Assembly: GCF_000308775.1 (NCBI RefSeq)
Contig: NZ_BAGJ01000060.1
Span: 1 to 53,485, forward strand
DNA: 53,485 bases
Direction of reading: 5' to 3'
Origin: Nocardia testacea NBRC 100365
GTDB taxonomy: Bacteria; Actinomycetota; Actinomycetes; Mycobacteriales; Mycobacteriaceae
This document shows positions 18,075 through 26,424 of this stretch, one piece after another; the stretch's first letter is position 1, and every line of letters begins with the position of its first letter. The notes beneath the pieces are model-generated. The model searched no databases and had not been told where the DNA came from. It saw only the letters and a program-made list of their open reading frames with translations. A program made the translations under genes and the position numbers.

Positions 18075-18365
18075 TCAGGACTCCGGCGGGAGTATCGGTG
18101 GGCTGAACACCTCTTCCAGCGGGATGGGGCCGGTGTAGCGGCGGCAATGACAGCCGACCCATTCCCGCATGCCGTGCATACCTCTTCGCGAGAGTTCGGC
18201 GTGGCATTTGCCGGTCTCGCGGTCGTGCAACGCCAGGTCGTGCCCGCAGCCGCAACGGGCCGTGGTTTTCGCTGTCGAGCCGGCTCGCCGCCGAGACCCG
18301 AATCGGCCGCCCAGCCAGCCGATCGCGACAAGGCCGGCGCCGACCGCAAGGCTCAGTGGATCCAT
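18075..18365 (-). CDS. Small membrane-anchored Cys/His-rich protein
   Basis: 96 residues starting MDPLSLAVGAGLVAIGWLGG, a single N-terminal membrane helix followed by a basic stretch GRFGSRRRAGS. The rest is rich in Cys and His: CGCGHDLALHDRETGKCHAE and WVGCHCRRYTGP. It has five cysteines and several histidines spaced as in a small zinc-binding fold facing the cytoplasm. I do not recognise a named family. The C-terminus is proline-rich. It lies 78 bases downstream of the CHAP gene on the same strand, so it may be co-transcribed. Confidence 0.75.
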   Translation of the reverse strand: MDPLSLAVGAGLVAIGWLGGRFGSRRRAGSTAKTTARCGCGHDLALHDRETGKCHAELSRRGMHGMREWVGCHCRRYTGPIPLEEVFSPPILPPES

Positions 18366-18443
18366 AGAAGAAGTTTACGTATACGCATGGGCGCCGGGAG
18401 TCGGAAGAGAACCCGGCCCGGGGACGGCGTCGTGCGGTCGTCG

Positions 18444-19553
18444 CTACACCCGATCCGAGCCGGTGGGCGGTGGCTTGATCACACCGACGACTTTTCCGGA
18501 ATTGAGGTCGTAGTTCCGCTGTGCCACCTGATCGCTGGAATTGCCTTCGATGGTGTGGATCTTTCCACCGCTGACGGCTTCCACGATTCCGATGTGGTCG
18601 GGAGTGCCGTCGCCTTCCCAGTCGAACACGATGAGATCTCCCGGCTGCGCCTCGGCGGTGCTGCCCCTCCGCAAATCCAGTGCGGCGGCGTCGTTCCAGA
18701 CGGCGGGCACATAGTCGAAGTCGGTCCAGGTGACGTCGTATCCGGCTTCTTTCCACACCCAGCTGGTGAACGCGGCACACCACGCGCTGCCGTTGTTATA
18801 GGGCTTGCCGGCGAAGGCCGCGTCCGTCTCCCTGGTGCCGAGCTCACCGCTGGCCACGCTGAGAGCCTTGCCCACCGGATCGTTCGGGTCGGTGATCCGG
18901 TAGCTGGCTTTGCTGGCCCGGGGCGGCTGGTAGGCGTTGGTCGCCGCCGGCATTCCACCATTGTTGTAGTCGTAACCACGCGGGACGGTCGGTACCGACC
19001 CATCGATCTGGCGAGCCTTGGCGTCCATTGCGTTTGCCGCGCCTTCGACTTCCGCGTGCACCTGGTCGGCCGCGTTCAGCAGCGCCACCAGCAGATCGAA
19101 CTCCACGCCGACAGGCAGACGGTAGATGCCGTCCGCACCTTTCGTCGGGTCCGGCGCGTCCTCGAGTTTTGTCCGCAGCCGCTCGACGATCGTTGTGATC
19201 TCCTTGTATGTCGTATTCGATGTGTCGAAGGCCTCCACAGCGGAATCCTTGATGTCCCGGTTCTTCCGATCCAGCTCCGTGGTCAGGCGGGTCACGTCGC
19301 CCTCGCGGGCGGTGTACTTGTCGATCATGACGGACTTGTTCGTCGGCTTGTCCAGGTCATCCTGATCCGGCAGTCCTTTGTCGTCGAGCCAATCGGACAA
19401 ATCCGTCGCGCTGCGGGGCTTTCCCGAAGCAAGCAACAGGATCGACCGGTTGATGTGCTCCTCGACCGCGCCGATGAGGGGGTGCAGGCGCTCGGCGCCC
19501 CAGGGACGAGGCAGGGGGTCGATCTCGAGCTTTTCGACGGTGGTCGGACTCAT
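18444..19553 (-). CDS. CHAP-domain peptidoglycan hydrolase with helical N-domain, no Sec signal
   Basis: 369 residues from ATG 19553 (MSPTTVEKLEIDPLPRPWGA). Residues 1 to about 185 form a helical region (DVTRLTTELDRKNRDIKDSA, AADQVHAEVEGAANAMDAKA) without a signal peptide. The C-terminal 140 residues are a CHAP amidase/endopeptidase domain: NNGSAWCAAFTSWVWKEAGY with the nucleophile Cys, QPGDLIVFDWEGDGTPDHIG with the His, and IHTIEGNSS as the third position. A helical leader without a Sec signal in front of a wall hydrolase suggests a type VII (ESX) substrate or a polymorphic-toxin-like effector; this is inference, as no ESX core is in the window. Upstream extension of the frame to 19829 lacks family-like sequence and is not used. 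Confidence 0.82.
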   Translation of the reverse strand: MSPTTVEKLEIDPLPRPWGAERLHPLIGAVEEHINRSILLLASGKPRSATDLSDWLDDKGLPDQDDLDKPTNKSVMIDKYTAREGDVTRLTTELDRKNRDIKDSAVEAFDTSNTTYKEITTIVERLRTKLEDAPDPTKGADGIYRLPVGVEFDLLVALLNAADQVHAEVEGAANAMDAKARQIDGSVPTVPRGYDYNNGGMPAATNAYQPPRASKASYRITDPNDPVGKALSVASGELGTRETDAAFAGKPYNNGSAWCAAFTSWVWKEAGYDVTWTDFDYVPAVWNDAAALDLRRGSTAEAQPGDLIVFDWEGDGTPDHIGIVEAVSGGKIHTIEGNSSDQVAQRNYDLNSGKVVGVIKPPPTGSDRV

Positions 19554-19827
19554 CGGACACTTCTCTCTGCGCCGGCCGTACAGCCACGACAACGAATACG
19601 CGGTGTGAATCGGCTCCGGGCATACCCTGCCCGGCTCGGAGCCGCACCCCAGTGCGTTATAGCACGATTTACAGACATTCCCGGCACCGAGAAATACCCC
19701 ACGCGACCACCTCGTCGCCCATGTACGCTGCCGAATTCGACCGGCCGGAGGCGGATCCGACCGGCAGCCGAGCCGGGCCGGCACGCGATCCGCGGCTGGG
19801 CATCGAGCATCCGACATGGGAGCCTTC

Positions 19828-20040
19828 ATGGAGCAGCGGGCGCACTCGACGATCGCGCCGGCCGACCTCGACGCGACCCGCCGGTTCTATGTCGAAGGAC
19901 TCGGCCGGGATCCGCTACTCGATGTGCCGGACGAGATCATCTTCTTCCGGATCGCCCCGGGCTGGTGCCGGGCCTCTTCCGTGCGGACGAGTTCAACGCC
20001 GATATCTCCGACGGTTGCGATCGCGCCCTCCCGGATCGTT
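19828..20040 (+). pseudogene. VOC (glyoxalase/dioxygenase) gene remnant
   Basis: It starts MEQRAHSTIAPADLDATRRF and continues YVEGLGRDPLLDVPDEIIFF, the first half of a VOC-superfamily metal-binding module. After RIAPG the family-like continuation LVPGLFRADEFNADI is only in another frame, consistent with one base lost near 19961. Beyond SDGCDRAL no VOC sequence is recognisable, so the second half is gone. It is probably a decayed gene and not an active enzyme. Confidence 0.65.
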
Positions 20041-20146
20041 CCCGACACCGGGATCGGCCCCGGCGTACGCATTCCGGCCGTAGTCTTCCGGATACCGCGG
20101 CACCGTCACGGTGCCCATCGGCACGAGGGATCGGAGTCGGATATTG

Positions 20147-20452
20147 GTGATACGGGAACGATCGGCTGCGGCCGCGGTCGATGCCGCGCCGGTCTACGGC
20201 GAACCGTTCGAGACAGCGGACGGCGCCATCGTCATCACCGTCTCGCGCCGCGGCGCTTTCCCCGGTTCGGCGATGCGGCCCGCGGGGATCTTCGTGGTTC
20301 GTGACAGCGCGGCCACCTGGGTTCCCGCGGTGGACGTCAACCGGATCGCGCAGCTGGGCGAGTGGATCGGGTTGCTCGCCGCCGTGATCGCCGCTCTCGC
20401 GGTGTTGCGGCGCCCGCCTTGGCCGGATCTCTCCTTCCGGCGTACCGACTGA
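20147..20452 (+). CDS. GerW/YtfJ-like membrane protein, short form
   Basis: 101 residues from GTG 20147 with GGAG ten bases upstream; TTG 20144 or GTG 20111 are alternative starts. The pattern is VYGEPFETADGAIVITVSRR, then RPAGIFVVRDSAATWVPAVD and VNRIAQLGEWIGLLAAVIAA, followed by a basic end. This matches the GerW (YtfJ) sporulation-protein family, which has the same GEP..., PVGAFVV and WVPAVDVNRI elements, but the glycine-rich central loop is much shortened. In non-sporulating actinobacteria its role is unknown. One membrane helix is at the C-terminus. Confidence 0.6.
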   Translation: MIRERSAAAAVDAAPVYGEPFETADGAIVITVSRRGAFPGSAMRPAGIFVVRDSAATWVPAVDVNRIAQLGEWIGLLAAVIAALAVLRRPPWPDLSFRRTD

Positions 20453-20595
20453 CTCGGCGCCTGGTTCCCGCCACCGAGCTGTGGCAGTTCTCCTCGGGAC
20501 GGTCGGCTACAGCGGCCGGAGCCGGACAGCCGGATCGGGGACGGCTCCCGGCGCAACCACCCGAACCCGCGCGAGCCGGCCCCGGTTACCCGGGC

Positions 20596-20784
20596 TCACC
20601 GTGCGGCCCGGCGTGCCTCGGTCAGCAGAGCTATCGCCCGCGGCCCTACGCCATGCAGCGGCAGCAACTCGTCGAGGTGTTCGGGTAGCTCGGCGACTGT
20701 CCGGTATCCCGCGTCGATCAACGCGCCGGTCGCCGGTCTGCCGATCCTCACCCCGTCGAAGACAGGTCCACGATCCTCGGTCAC
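20596..20784 (-). CDS. Helix-hairpin-helix small protein
   Basis: 62 residues from GTG 20784 (VTEDRGPVFDGVRIGRPATG). The core, ALIDAGYRTVAELPEHLDEL followed by LPLHGVGPRAIALLTEARRA, is a helix-hairpin-helix module as in the RNA polymerase alpha C-terminal domain and in stand-alone HhH DNA-binding proteins; HGVGP is the hairpin. The GTG has a TAGATT -10 box exactly seven bases upstream (20792-20797, minus strand), so a leaderless mRNA fits this start better than an in-frame ATG ten codons earlier. It probably binds nucleic acid non-specifically. Confidence 0.65.
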   Translation of the reverse strand: MTEDRGPVFDGVRIGRPATGALIDAGYRTVAELPEHLDELLPLHGVGPRAIALLTEARRAAR

Positions 20785-20976
20785 GCCGGCGAATCTACCC
20801 CGCCGTGCCGACAAGGCGGCCTAATCGCGCAACCGGGTCACAGCGCGGTACCGCCGGTGAGGCGGCTACTCGAAGCCTGAACGGGAGCAGAGGCCGGAAA
20901 TCCGCCGGGGCGGGTTTCCGTGATCGCGCGTGGCATACGGCCCTATCGGCCCGGGTTCGAATAGGCTGCCCGCGAA

Positions 20977-21801
20977 ATGTGCGCACCACGAATAATCCGA
21001 GACCTGCGTGCGGCAGCCGAGGACCTGCCCCGTCCCGGTCGGCGTGCTTTCCTCCGGACCGCCGGGGCAGCGGTCATTCTGGGCGGCGTCGTCCCCGCGG
21101 TGCCCGCCCGCGCCGCTGCCGGCGGGGTCGTGGATCTGACCCACCCGCTCAGCGCACGGACCCCGACGTGGCCGGGAGTCCCGCCGTTCTCGATGGTCCC
21201 GGTGGCCTGGGAAGCCGCGGGGGGATTCGACCAGAACGTGTTGGCGTACTGGGAGCACACGGGCACACATGTGGACGCGCCGACGCACCGTCGCGGCGCG
21301 CAGTCCACCGATGTGCTCGCCGCGCGTGATCTGGTCGCACCGCTGGTGGTGATCGATATCAGCGACCGGTCCGGCACCGATGTGGACGCGGCGGTGACCA
21401 CCGACGATATCGGCGTCTGGGAGTCCCGGCACGGCCGGATCCCGGAGCGGGCCTTCGTGGCGATGTATTCGGGTTGGGAGCGACGGCTGGAAATACCCGG
21501 CGCCTTCGTCAACCTCGACAGCGAGGGAACACCGCATGCGCCGGGATTCGCGGCGGATACCGCCGAGTTCCTGGTGCGCGAGCGGGCGATCGTGGGGGTG
21601 GGTGTGGACACCCTGAGCCTCGATCGGGCCGCCGACCCGGATTTCGGTGCCCACACCGCCATTCTCGACTCCGGTCGTTACGGCGTCGAACTGCTCGCCA
21701 ACCTGGCCGCGGCGCCGCCGGTGGGCGCCACCGTGGTCGTCGGCGCGCCCAAACACGTCGGTGGCACCGGTGGACCGTGCCGTGTGCTCGCGTTGACCTG
21801 A
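20977..21801 (+). CDS. Cyclase family protein (kynurenine-formamidase-like), Tat-exported
   Basis: 274 residues starting MCAPRIIRDLRAAAEDL. A twin-arginine signal is present: GRRAFLRTAGAAVILGGVVP ending in ARAAAG. The metal-binding signature HTGTHVDAPTH at 94-104 is the HxGTHxDxPxH motif of the cyclase/KynB family, preceded by VDLTHPLSARTPTWPG. The C-terminal part has VGVDTLSLDRAADPDF and HTAILDSGRYGVELLANL, also typical. It would hydrolyse an amide or cyclic substrate outside the membrane; the substrate cannot be told. It is convergent with the flavoprotein gene. Confidence 0.88.
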   Translation: MCAPRIIRDLRAAAEDLPRPGRRAFLRTAGAAVILGGVVPAVPARAAAGGVVDLTHPLSARTPTWPGVPPFSMVPVAWEAAGGFDQNVLAYWEHTGTHVDAPTHRRGAQSTDVLAARDLVAPLVVIDISDRSGTDVDAAVTTDDIGVWESRHGRIPERAFVAMYSGWERRLEIPGAFVNLDSEGTPHAPGFAADTAEFLVRERAIVGVGVDTLSLDRAADPDFGAHTAILDSGRYGVELLANLAAAPPVGATVVVGAPKHVGGTGGPCRVLALT

Positions 21802-21808
21802 GGCGGTT

Positions 21809-23360
21809 TCAGGGCAGCGCGATCGAGAGCCGGTGCCGGAATACGTCGCCGGGATCCCACCGGGCTTTCACCTGTTGCAGCCGCGAGTAATTCGCGCCGT
21901 AATAGAAGGTGTGCCAGGGGGTGCCGGAACGGTTGAATTCCGGGTCGGCCAAGTCGGGGTCCGGGTAGTTGATATAACTGCCGCCGTTGTCGTCGTCCGG
22001 TACCGGCACTCCGCCGGTACCGGCGTACAGTTCGCGATACAGCTGCCGGGCCACCCCGATGTGCCGCTCGTCGTCGATGGGCAGCCGCCAGGCGGCGTGG
22101 ATGAGCATCTTCATGAACGAGTCACGGGCCGGCATGGCGGTGGCATCGGGCGCGACGGCATTGACGGCGCCGCCGAACGGCAGGAATTCCAGTGACGATT
22201 CGCCGACGAACGCCGGTGAGACGATATGTCGGTAGCAGGTCCGCAGCTGATCGGCGGTGTAGGGCCGGCGCAGGTACGCGGCCTTGGTCTTGACCCGCGG
22301 CGGATCCGGTGTGCCGGCGTAGTAGACATGTGCGACGGTATCGGCGTAGGACCGCTCGACCACCGGGCCGACGACCGCACCGGGTAGTACACCGGCGCAG
22401 ACGGTCGCCACGAACTCGTCCAGCCGTCCCCGGGCATCGGCACCGTCGCCGGCCTGGATGATCACCATCTCGCCCAGCCCGGTCAGGTTCGGCCGGAAGC
22501 TGATCGGCGCGTACAGGCCGTCGAAGCGGTTGCCGGGGTTCGCGGTGGCGCGCGTAGAAGTCGAGGTAGTTGGTCATGAACCGGACGAACGAATCCTCGG
22601 TGGTCACGGGCAGCATGAGCGTGGTGCTCCACATCGAATCCGGCGGCCGGGGCAGGGCGGCCGCCGGATCGGATCCATCGGAACCGGGGGAGCGCAGCAA
22701 GTAGCGGGTAACGATCCCGAAATTACCGCCGCCCCCGCCGGCATGGGCCCACCACAGATCCCGGTGCTGTCCGTCCCTGGTCGCGGTGACCAGGCCGACG
22801 CTGCCGTCGCGCGCCACGGTCACCACTTCCACGCCGTACAGATGATCCGCCACCACGCCGTGTTTGCGTGACAGCGGGCCGTAACCCCCGCCGCTGATAT
22901 GTCCGCCGACCCCGACGGCCCGGCAGATCCCGCCGGGCACGGTCACGTTCCATCGGGCCAGTTCCGCGTACAACCTCTCCAGGGTGAGTCCGGTGCCCAC
23001 CGAGAAGGCGCGGTGCTCGCCGTCCCAGTCGACCCGGTCCAGTCTCCGTAGATCGATCAGCGACTTCGTGTCCGCGCTGTCCACGAAATCTTCGAAGCAA
23101 TGCCCGCCGGAGCGGGCGGCGATACGCAGACCGTCCCGGACCGAGCTCGCGACGGCCTGCCGGACGTCCTGCGCGGTGGCCGGTAGATGGATCTGCCGTG
23201 GCCGGGCGACGTAGCGCCGGTTGTAGCCGCGCATGGTCAGTGTGCGGTACTCCCGTTGCCCGGGCAGGACAGCGGGAACGGCCCGGGCGGGTGCGCCACC
23301 GCTCCCCACGGTGGCGGCCCCGAGAGCGGCGGCGGCGAAAAACTCCCGGCGTGACAGCAA
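21809..23360 (-). pseudogene. Berberine-bridge (FAD/BBE) oxidoreductase, Tat signal, one frameshift
   Basis: The start is TTG 23360 with AGGGGG five bases upstream. A Tat signal begins LLSRREFFAAAALGAA. The FAD-binding half has RSGGHCFEDF (His87, flavin attachment) and GGICRAVGVGGHISGGGYGP, whose Cys could form the second flavin bond. The C-terminal BBE half ends YYGANYSRLQQVKARWDPGD VFRH. Between NYLDFYAR and ATANPGNRFDGLYAPISFRP the frame changes, near 22545-22555, in a GCGCGC run. Apart from that break of one or two bases, both halves are intact and of normal length. It is therefore either a very recent pseudogene or a sequencing error in a working oligosaccharide- or alcohol-oxidising flavoprotein. 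Confidence 0.8.
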
Positions 23361-23571
23361 TTCGACCCCCTGCAGTCGATCTGATGGATTCGCCTGCTCA
23401 CCGTAGCGCCACCAGGGGTTTTCGTTGTGGATTCCGCTGCCGGCGACGGCGCGGCACGGCTGTCGGCGGGTCGAGTGCGCGCTCGAGCCGGCGAGCGGCG
23501 GACTCGGACGCGAAGTCGTCGACCGACCTGTGCCGACCGGGGCCGGGCCGACCAGGGCGGACGATTCTGTC

Positions 23572-23600
23572 TTGCGAGCCACCCACGGGGGTTATATGGT
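23572..23600 (+). promoter_or_regulatory. Candidate promoter of the GntR-ABC operon
   Basis: TTGCGA (23572-23577), 17 bases, then TATGGT (23595-23600). The -10 overlaps the first arm of the operator palindrome, which fits autorepression. Confidence 0.5.
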
Positions 23601-23622
23601 TCATTACATGAGTAATGAACCA
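23597..23622. promoter_or_regulatory. Operator palindrome of the YtrA-type GntR repressor
   Basis: TGGTTCATTAC and its exact complement GTAATGAACCA flank ATGA, giving 11-bp perfect arms. It lies 24 bases before the GntR start and overlaps the -10 region. YtrA-family repressors bind such sites in front of their own operons. Confidence 0.75.
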
Positions 23623-23646
23623 CTCAACCCGAGGAGGTGAGGGCAC

Positions 23647-24009
23647 GTGCTCGCGGACGGTAAGCCGCTCTTCCTGCAGATCGCGGAGATGGTCGAGAAC
23701 TCGATCGTCGACGGATCGCTGCCCGAGGAAGCGCAGGCACCGTCGTCGAACGAGCTCGCGGCCTTCCACCGGATCAACCCCGCGACCGCGGCCAAAGGTC
23801 TGAACCAGCTGGTGTCGGACGGGATTCTGTACAAGAGACGAGGGATCGGAATGTTCGTCACCGCCGGTGCGCGCGGGGCGTTGCGACTGCGGCGCAAGGA
23901 GCGCTTCGCCCAGCAGTACATCGACCCGCTCATCGCCGAAGCCGACAAGCTCGGTATGGGCATCGACGAACTCAAGACCCTGCTCGACCAACGGGAGGGG
24001 ACCCGATGA
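23647..24009 (+). CDS. GntR family regulator, YtrA subfamily
   Basis: 120 residues from GTG (VLADGKPLFLQIAEMVENSI), with GAGGAGG upstream. The winged-helix domain covers residues 1-75: NSIVDGSLPEEAQAPSSNEL, AAFHRINPATAAKGLNQLVS, DGILYKRRGIGMFV. The short C-terminal tail (about 40 residues, helical) is typical of YtrA regulators, which lack a large ligand domain. These repress ABC transporter operons and respond to cell-wall antibiotics or other envelope stress. The gene overlaps the ATPase start by ATGA and has a perfect palindrome over its promoter, so it is almost surely the repressor of this operon. Confidence 0.93.
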   Translation: MLADGKPLFLQIAEMVENSIVDGSLPEEAQAPSSNELAAFHRINPATAAKGLNQLVSDGILYKRRGIGMFVTAGARGALRLRRKERFAQQYIDPLIAEADKLGMGIDELKTLLDQREGTR

Positions 24010-24923
24010 GCACCACCTTCATCGACCCGGCACTCGACAACGCGGTACTCGCCCGAGCGCGCGGGGTGACCATGCGCTTCGGTTCGGTCACCGCGCTCGA
24101 CGATGTGACCTTCGATCTGCGCGAGAAAACGATCTACGGTCTGCTCGGCCGCAACGGCGCCGGGAAGACGACGCTCATGCAGGTGCTCACCGGTCAGATG
24201 TTCCAGACCGCCGGTGAGGTGCGGATCAACGGCGCGGTGCCGCACGAGAACGCCGAGGTGCTGCGGTCGGTGTCGTTCATCAAGGAGAGCCAGGCATACC
24301 CGGCCGATTACAAGGTCGAGCACGTGCTGAGAGCGGCCCGGCACCTGCTCGCCGACTGGGACGAGGGTTTCGCCCGCGAGCTCGTGCGCGATTTCGATCT
24401 GCCCACCGACCGCAAGGTGAAGAAGCTCTCCCGCGGGATGACCTCCGCGCTCGGAGTGATCGTCGGTCTCGCCTCGCGCGCCCCGCTCACCTTCTTCGAC
24501 GAACCGTACCTGGGCCTGGACGCCGTGGCCCGGCAACTCTTCTACGACCGGCTGCTCGCCGACTACACCGAGTATCCGCGCACGATCGTGCTTTCCACCC
24601 ATCTGATCGACGAGGTCGCCGACCTGCTCGAACACGTACTGCTCATCGACCGCGGCCGGCTCGTCGCCGACGCGTCCGCCGACGAGATGCGCGACGGCGC
24701 CCTCACGGTCTCCGGCCCGACCTCCGATATCGATCGTTTCGTCGCGGGCAGGCCGGAATTGCGCCGCGAATCATTGGGCACCCAGAGCCGGGTGCTGCTG
24801 CGCACCACCGACAACGCCACGGACACCCGGCACGCGAAAACGCTGGGCCTGCTGGTGGAACCGGTCTCGTTGCAGCAGTTCATCGTCGAAACCACACCCC
24901 TGCACGGCAAGGAGAACTCATGA
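24006..24923 (+). CDS. ABC transporter ATP-binding protein
   Basis: 305 residues. Walker A is GRNGAGKTT, the signature is KKLSRGMTSALG (LSRGM in place of LSGGQ), Walker B is LTFFDEPYLGLD and the switch histidine lies in VLSTHLIDE. The altered signature and DEPYLGLD are common in the YtrB/BcrA-like exporters controlled by GntR proteins. The last 80 residues (after DADADE-like DASADEMRDGALTVSG) are the accessory domain of such ATPases. It works with the permease that follows after a 4-base overlap, and the pair probably exports or senses a lipid or antibiotic at the membrane. Confidence 0.94.
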   Translation: MSTTFIDPALDNAVLARARGVTMRFGSVTALDDVTFDLREKTIYGLLGRNGAGKTTLMQVLTGQMFQTAGEVRINGAVPHENAEVLRSVSFIKESQAYPADYKVEHVLRAARHLLADWDEGFARELVRDFDLPTDRKVKKLSRGMTSALGVIVGLASRAPLTFFDEPYLGLDAVARQLFYDRLLADYTEYPRTIVLSTHLIDEVADLLEHVLLIDRGRLVADASADEMRDGALTVSGPTSDIDRFVAGRPELRRESLGTQSRVLLRTTDNATDTRHAKTLGLLVEPVSLQQFIVETTPLHGKENS

Positions 24924-25612
24924 TCGCCCGCGCTCTGCAGGTGTCGCGGATCCACACCGTGGCCTGGCCGCTGCTGATCGCCTGGCCGCTGGCGATCCTC
25001 GTCGCCGCCTTCGTGATCCCGTGGGTGATCTTCGCCCTCATCGATCCCACCGAGTCGAACACGACCGGCAGCGTCTACTCGATCCTCGGCGTGACCATGG
25101 CCTTCTACATGGGCGCGATGACCCAGACCTTCCCCTTCGCCCTCGGCCTCGGTGTCACCCGCCGCGACTTCTTCAACGCCACCGTCCTGGTCGGCGCGGC
25201 GCAGGTGGGCGCGACCTCCCTGCTGCTGTGGGTTCTGGCCGTCATCGAGGACCATACCGACGGGTGGGGTGTGCGGATGGAGATGTTCGGGCTCCCGGCC
25301 GATTTCACCGGCAACCGGCTGACCCAGCTGGCCACCTATGTCGCGTTCCTGGGGCTCGTCGCCGGTGTGAGCCTGTTTCTCGGCGCGGTCTACCAGCGCT
25401 GGCGGGTCACCGGCCTCTACACGGCCGGTGCGATCTTCCTGCTCGCCGGCGGGCTCGCCGCCATTCTGGTGACCTGGCAGCGCTGGTGGCCCGCGGTGGG
25501 TTCCTGGTTCGTCGACGCGCCCCGGGTGGTGCCGATGGTGGTGCTACCGGCCGTGGTCGCGCTGGCCGCGCTGATCGGCGCCCGGGTCACCATCCGGCGC
25601 GCCACGGCCTGA
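24920..25612 (+). CDS. ABC transporter permease
   Basis: 230 residues starting MIARALQVSRIHTVAWPLLI. Six hydrophobic segments are visible: AWPLLIAWPLAILVAAFVIP, ILGVTMAFYMGAMTQTFPFA, VGAAQVGATSLLLWVLAVI, LATYVAFLGLVAGVSLFLGA, TAGAIFLLAGGLAAILVT and VVLPAVVALAALIGARVTI. The motif GVTRRDFFNATVLVGA after the second helix is characteristic of permeases paired with YtrB-like ATPases. It is the membrane half of the exporter. It ends with a good intrinsic terminator 77 bases downstream. Confidence 0.9.
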   Translation: MIARALQVSRIHTVAWPLLIAWPLAILVAAFVIPWVIFALIDPTESNTTGSVYSILGVTMAFYMGAMTQTFPFALGLGVTRRDFFNATVLVGAAQVGATSLLLWVLAVIEDHTDGWGVRMEMFGLPADFTGNRLTQLATYVAFLGLVAGVSLFLGAVYQRWRVTGLYTAGAIFLLAGGLAAILVTWQRWWPAVGSWFVDAPRVVPMVVLPAVVALAALIGARVTIRRATA

Positions 25613-25688
25613 CCGGGCCGAGGTGGGGGGCGCTCGGCTCGGGATCGTGAAGAAGCGGACCGGGCCCCGCCCGGGTGATCCCATCCGG

Positions 25689-25729
25689 AACGGGTCTCTT
25701 CCGCCACTGCGGCCGGGGCCCGTTTTTCT
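25689..25729 (+). terminator. Intrinsic terminator of the GntR-ABC operon
   Basis: AACGGG (25689-25694) pairs with CCCGTT (25719-25724), followed by TTTTTCTT. An alternative longer pairing CGGGCCCCG (25661-25669) with CGGGGCCCG (25714-25722) is also possible. This is the only hairpin in the window with a clear T-run. Confidence 0.75.
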
Positions 25730-25763
25730 TGTCCGGCCCGAATTCACGATGCCCGATCTGATT

Positions 25764-26306
25764 TCACGACGGTGAGCCCGGCGGCGGGTTCAGGTAGTGC
25801 GATTGGAAATGCCGCCATGCCGCGTCGGGCGCGACCGGAGCCACGGGATCGGTGACCGCTGTGAGCAGGCCGACCAGGGCCCACGAGAGGGTCGTCACAC
25901 CCAGATCGTCGAGTTCCGCGCCGGGCCGCTCGGCGAAATGCTCGCGCAGGATCGTGGCGACACTGTGCCGATAGCCGCGCAGGGCGGTGCTGGACGCCTT
26001 GGGTCCGATCAGCGGCTGGTACACCTGCGGGTACCCGGCGGCGAGCGCCAGCATCACCCGTACCGGCGCCCACCGCCCCTGATCCGGTGAACGAGCGATC
26101 TCCGCGCGCAGATGCTCGGCGCAACTCACCACCAGTAGATCGTCCTTGTCACGGTAGTGGGCGTAGAAGGTGGACCGCCCGACATCGGCCCGCGCGATCA
26201 CATCGCTGACGGTGATGCGGTCGTAGGGCCGTTCCATCATCAGTTCGATGAGCGCCCGGTGCAGGGCGTTGCGGGTCTTGCGGACCCGGCGGTCGGGTGC
26301 CTCCAC
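25764..26306 (-). CDS. TetR/AcrR family transcriptional regulator
   Basis: 180 residues from GTG (VEAPDRRVRKTRNALHRALI). The DNA-binding helix-turn-helix is at 10-55: ALIELMMERPYDRITVSDVI, ARADVGRSTFYAHYRDKDDL. The C-terminal ligand domain (TetR_C-like) covers ARSPDQGRWAPVRVMLALAA to LVGLLTAVTDP. GAGG lies just upstream of the start. It is divergent from the methyltransferase gene across 118 bases, but no clear palindrome is seen between them, so its target is unknown. It is convergent with the ABC operon. Confidence 0.9.
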   Translation of the reverse strand: MEAPDRRVRKTRNALHRALIELMMERPYDRITVSDVIARADVGRSTFYAHYRDKDDLLVVSCAEHLRAEIARSPDQGRWAPVRVMLALAAGYPQVYQPLIGPKASSTALRGYRHSVATILREHFAERPGAELDDLGVTTLSWALVGLLTAVTDPVAPVAPDAAWRHFQSHYLNPPPGSPS

Positions 26307-26424
26307 GTTCCTCGCCTCTCGGTGCTCCGTGCCACTTGAACAGTCTCGTGAATCTGTGCGGAATCGGACGGATCCTGCGCATCTGAGTCTGGTCGACGAC
26401 TACCGCCGCGGCGACGATCGACTC

